From: Tigriopus japonicus
Lineage: Eukaryota > Arthropoda > Copepoda > Harpacticoida > Harpacticidae
DNA: 64,000 nt
Direction: 5' to 3'
NCBI GenBank assembly: GCA_010645155.1
Contig: CM021312.1
Coordinates: 4,977,158 to 5,041,157 of the forward strand
Below the pieces are notes generated by a model. That model made no database searches, was not told where the DNA came from, and was given only the letters and a program-made list of their open reading frames with translations. Positions 63,406 to 64,000 of the stretch are shown in pieces. How positions within the stretch are numbered: the stretch's first letter is position 1; every line of letters begins with the position of its first letter. The position numbers were made by a program, and so were the translations under genes.

Positions 63406-64000
63406 ATGTCCGAATCCGGTGAGAACGGAACCGCCCCTGAAACCGCCCCCAGCACCGACCCACCCCAATCCGACCCCGTTCCACCCACCGTCAGTGATCC
63501 GTCTCTCACGGAATCCGTCCAACCGGAAACCGAAGCCGATTCGCCCGACAAATCGCAAAATGCGGTTGAACCGCCTACTCAGCCCGAAAATCCACCCCCT
63601 TCCTCCGATCCGCCCGAAAAAAGCGCCAAATCTGATTCGGATCAACCCGTCAAACCCAAATGGAAACCCACACCCATTGACGTCTCGGATTTGATCGCGG
63701 AAAAGCCCAAAACCGCACCCGAAAGCGACAAGAAGACCGCGACACCGCAAAAAGAAGATGCGCGAAATTCCATTGGACGATCGCGAAGTCGAGGACGTCG
63801 CGGTCGCTCTCGATCGCCAATGCGACGAGATTGTTCCATGTCCGAATTACATCGAGAAAAAGTTCGAGCTAGCCGTGGACACCCGCATTGTTTGGAATGT
63901 AATCTACAATTCGTCACGGGCAAAAGCGAGAAACTGCATCGCGAATCGCAGCGCCATCAGGCGGTTTTAAAGAAAGATAAACCGTTTACGGATAAGGGCG
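63406..64000 (+). CDS. Disordered SR-motif zinc-finger protein, 5' part (gene E)
   Basis: A frame open from 63397 to the window end (at least 198 codons from ATG 63406, MSESGENG), truncated by the window edge. Residues 1-125 are rich in Pro, Ser, Glu and Asp, and probably disordered. Residues 126-145 carry RS-type repeats (GRSRSRGRRGRSRSPMRR). A single zinc finger follows: C162-C165-H178-H184, that is C-x2-C-x12-H-x5-H. The H-x5-H spacing is the type found in U1/JAZ-like, often RNA-binding, fingers. With the RS segment this suggests an RNA-binding or nuclear-speckle protein, but that is inference. An earlier in-frame ATG at 63397 would add three residues. I cannot name a family. Confidence 0.75.
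   Translation, partial: MSESGENGTAPETAPSTDPPQSDPVPPTVSDPSLTESVQPETEADSPDKSQNAVEPPTQPENPPPSSDPPEKSAKSDSDQPVKPKWKPTPIDVSDLIAEKPKTAPESDKKTATPQKEDARNSIGRSRSRGRRGRSRSPMRRDCSMSELHREKVRASRGHPHCLECNLQFVTGKSEKLHRESQRHQAVLKKDKPFTDKG

Noticed and set aside
63277..63750. 157-codon Gly/Arg/Phe-rich - strand frame
   Set aside because: Antisense shadow of the Pro/Ser/Asp-rich coding sequence of gene E, which has the better start context, RS block and zinc finger.
1..64000. CRISPR arrays, tRNA or rRNA genes
   Set aside because: No regularly spaced direct repeats and no tRNA arm signatures or rRNA-like blocks were found by eye; CRISPR is also not expected in an animal genome.

Overview
The window is nuclear DNA from an animal, most likely an arthropod and plausibly a crustacean such as a copepod. 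Genes are split by GT-AG introns, coding exons sit in large AT-rich non-coding tracts, and the BTB domains are of the Tramtrack type that is expanded in arthropods. The SET/MYND protein also resembles the arthropod SmydA group. The species cannot be fixed from the sequence alone. Exon structures were built by eye from reading frame, splice-site dinucleotides and family motifs. For each gene model the exon lengths sum to a multiple of three.

Left part (1-38.5 kb): one long + strand gene for a membrane dipeptidase of the renal dipeptidase family (DPEP-like). Its recognised coding exons lie at 7.3-38.5 kb and include a 16.6 kb intron. That intron holds an assembly gap (25595-25763) with a 321 bp duplication on its two sides. 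Two inverted-repeat mobile elements lie near the 5' end, at 3.3 and 8.4 kb. Convergent to this gene, on the - strand, is a four-exon SET/MYND protein (40.5-43.3 kb).

Middle part (43.3-49.8 kb): AT-rich intergenic DNA with no supportable gene. It contains a decayed stretch resembling the end of a non-LTR retrotransposon reverse transcriptase, split by a short hAT-type element with an 8 bp target-site duplication.

Right part (49.8-64 kb): compact and gene-dense. COG2 (- strand, Golgi tethering complex) and UBE2F (+ strand, NEDD8-conjugating E2) are divergent. Downstream of UBE2F, in the same orientation, are four tandem BTB plus zinc-finger genes (A-D), then the 5' part of a fifth gene with an SR-like segment and one zinc finger that runs off the window. 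The BTB genes share a phase-1 intron at the same place and the same unusual C2H2 + C2HC finger pair, so they arose by tandem duplication. A and B form one sub-pair; C and D form the other.

The most interesting signal is the spacing in this array. Genes C and D each begin with a splice acceptor 0-9 nt before the ATG, 62-69 nt after an AATAAA in the gap behind the preceding gene. Gene A, the SET/MYND gene and perhaps COG2 also have acceptors just before their ATGs. This is compatible with noncoding leader exons, or with spliced-leader trans-splicing of an operon-like unit, and RNA data would decide.
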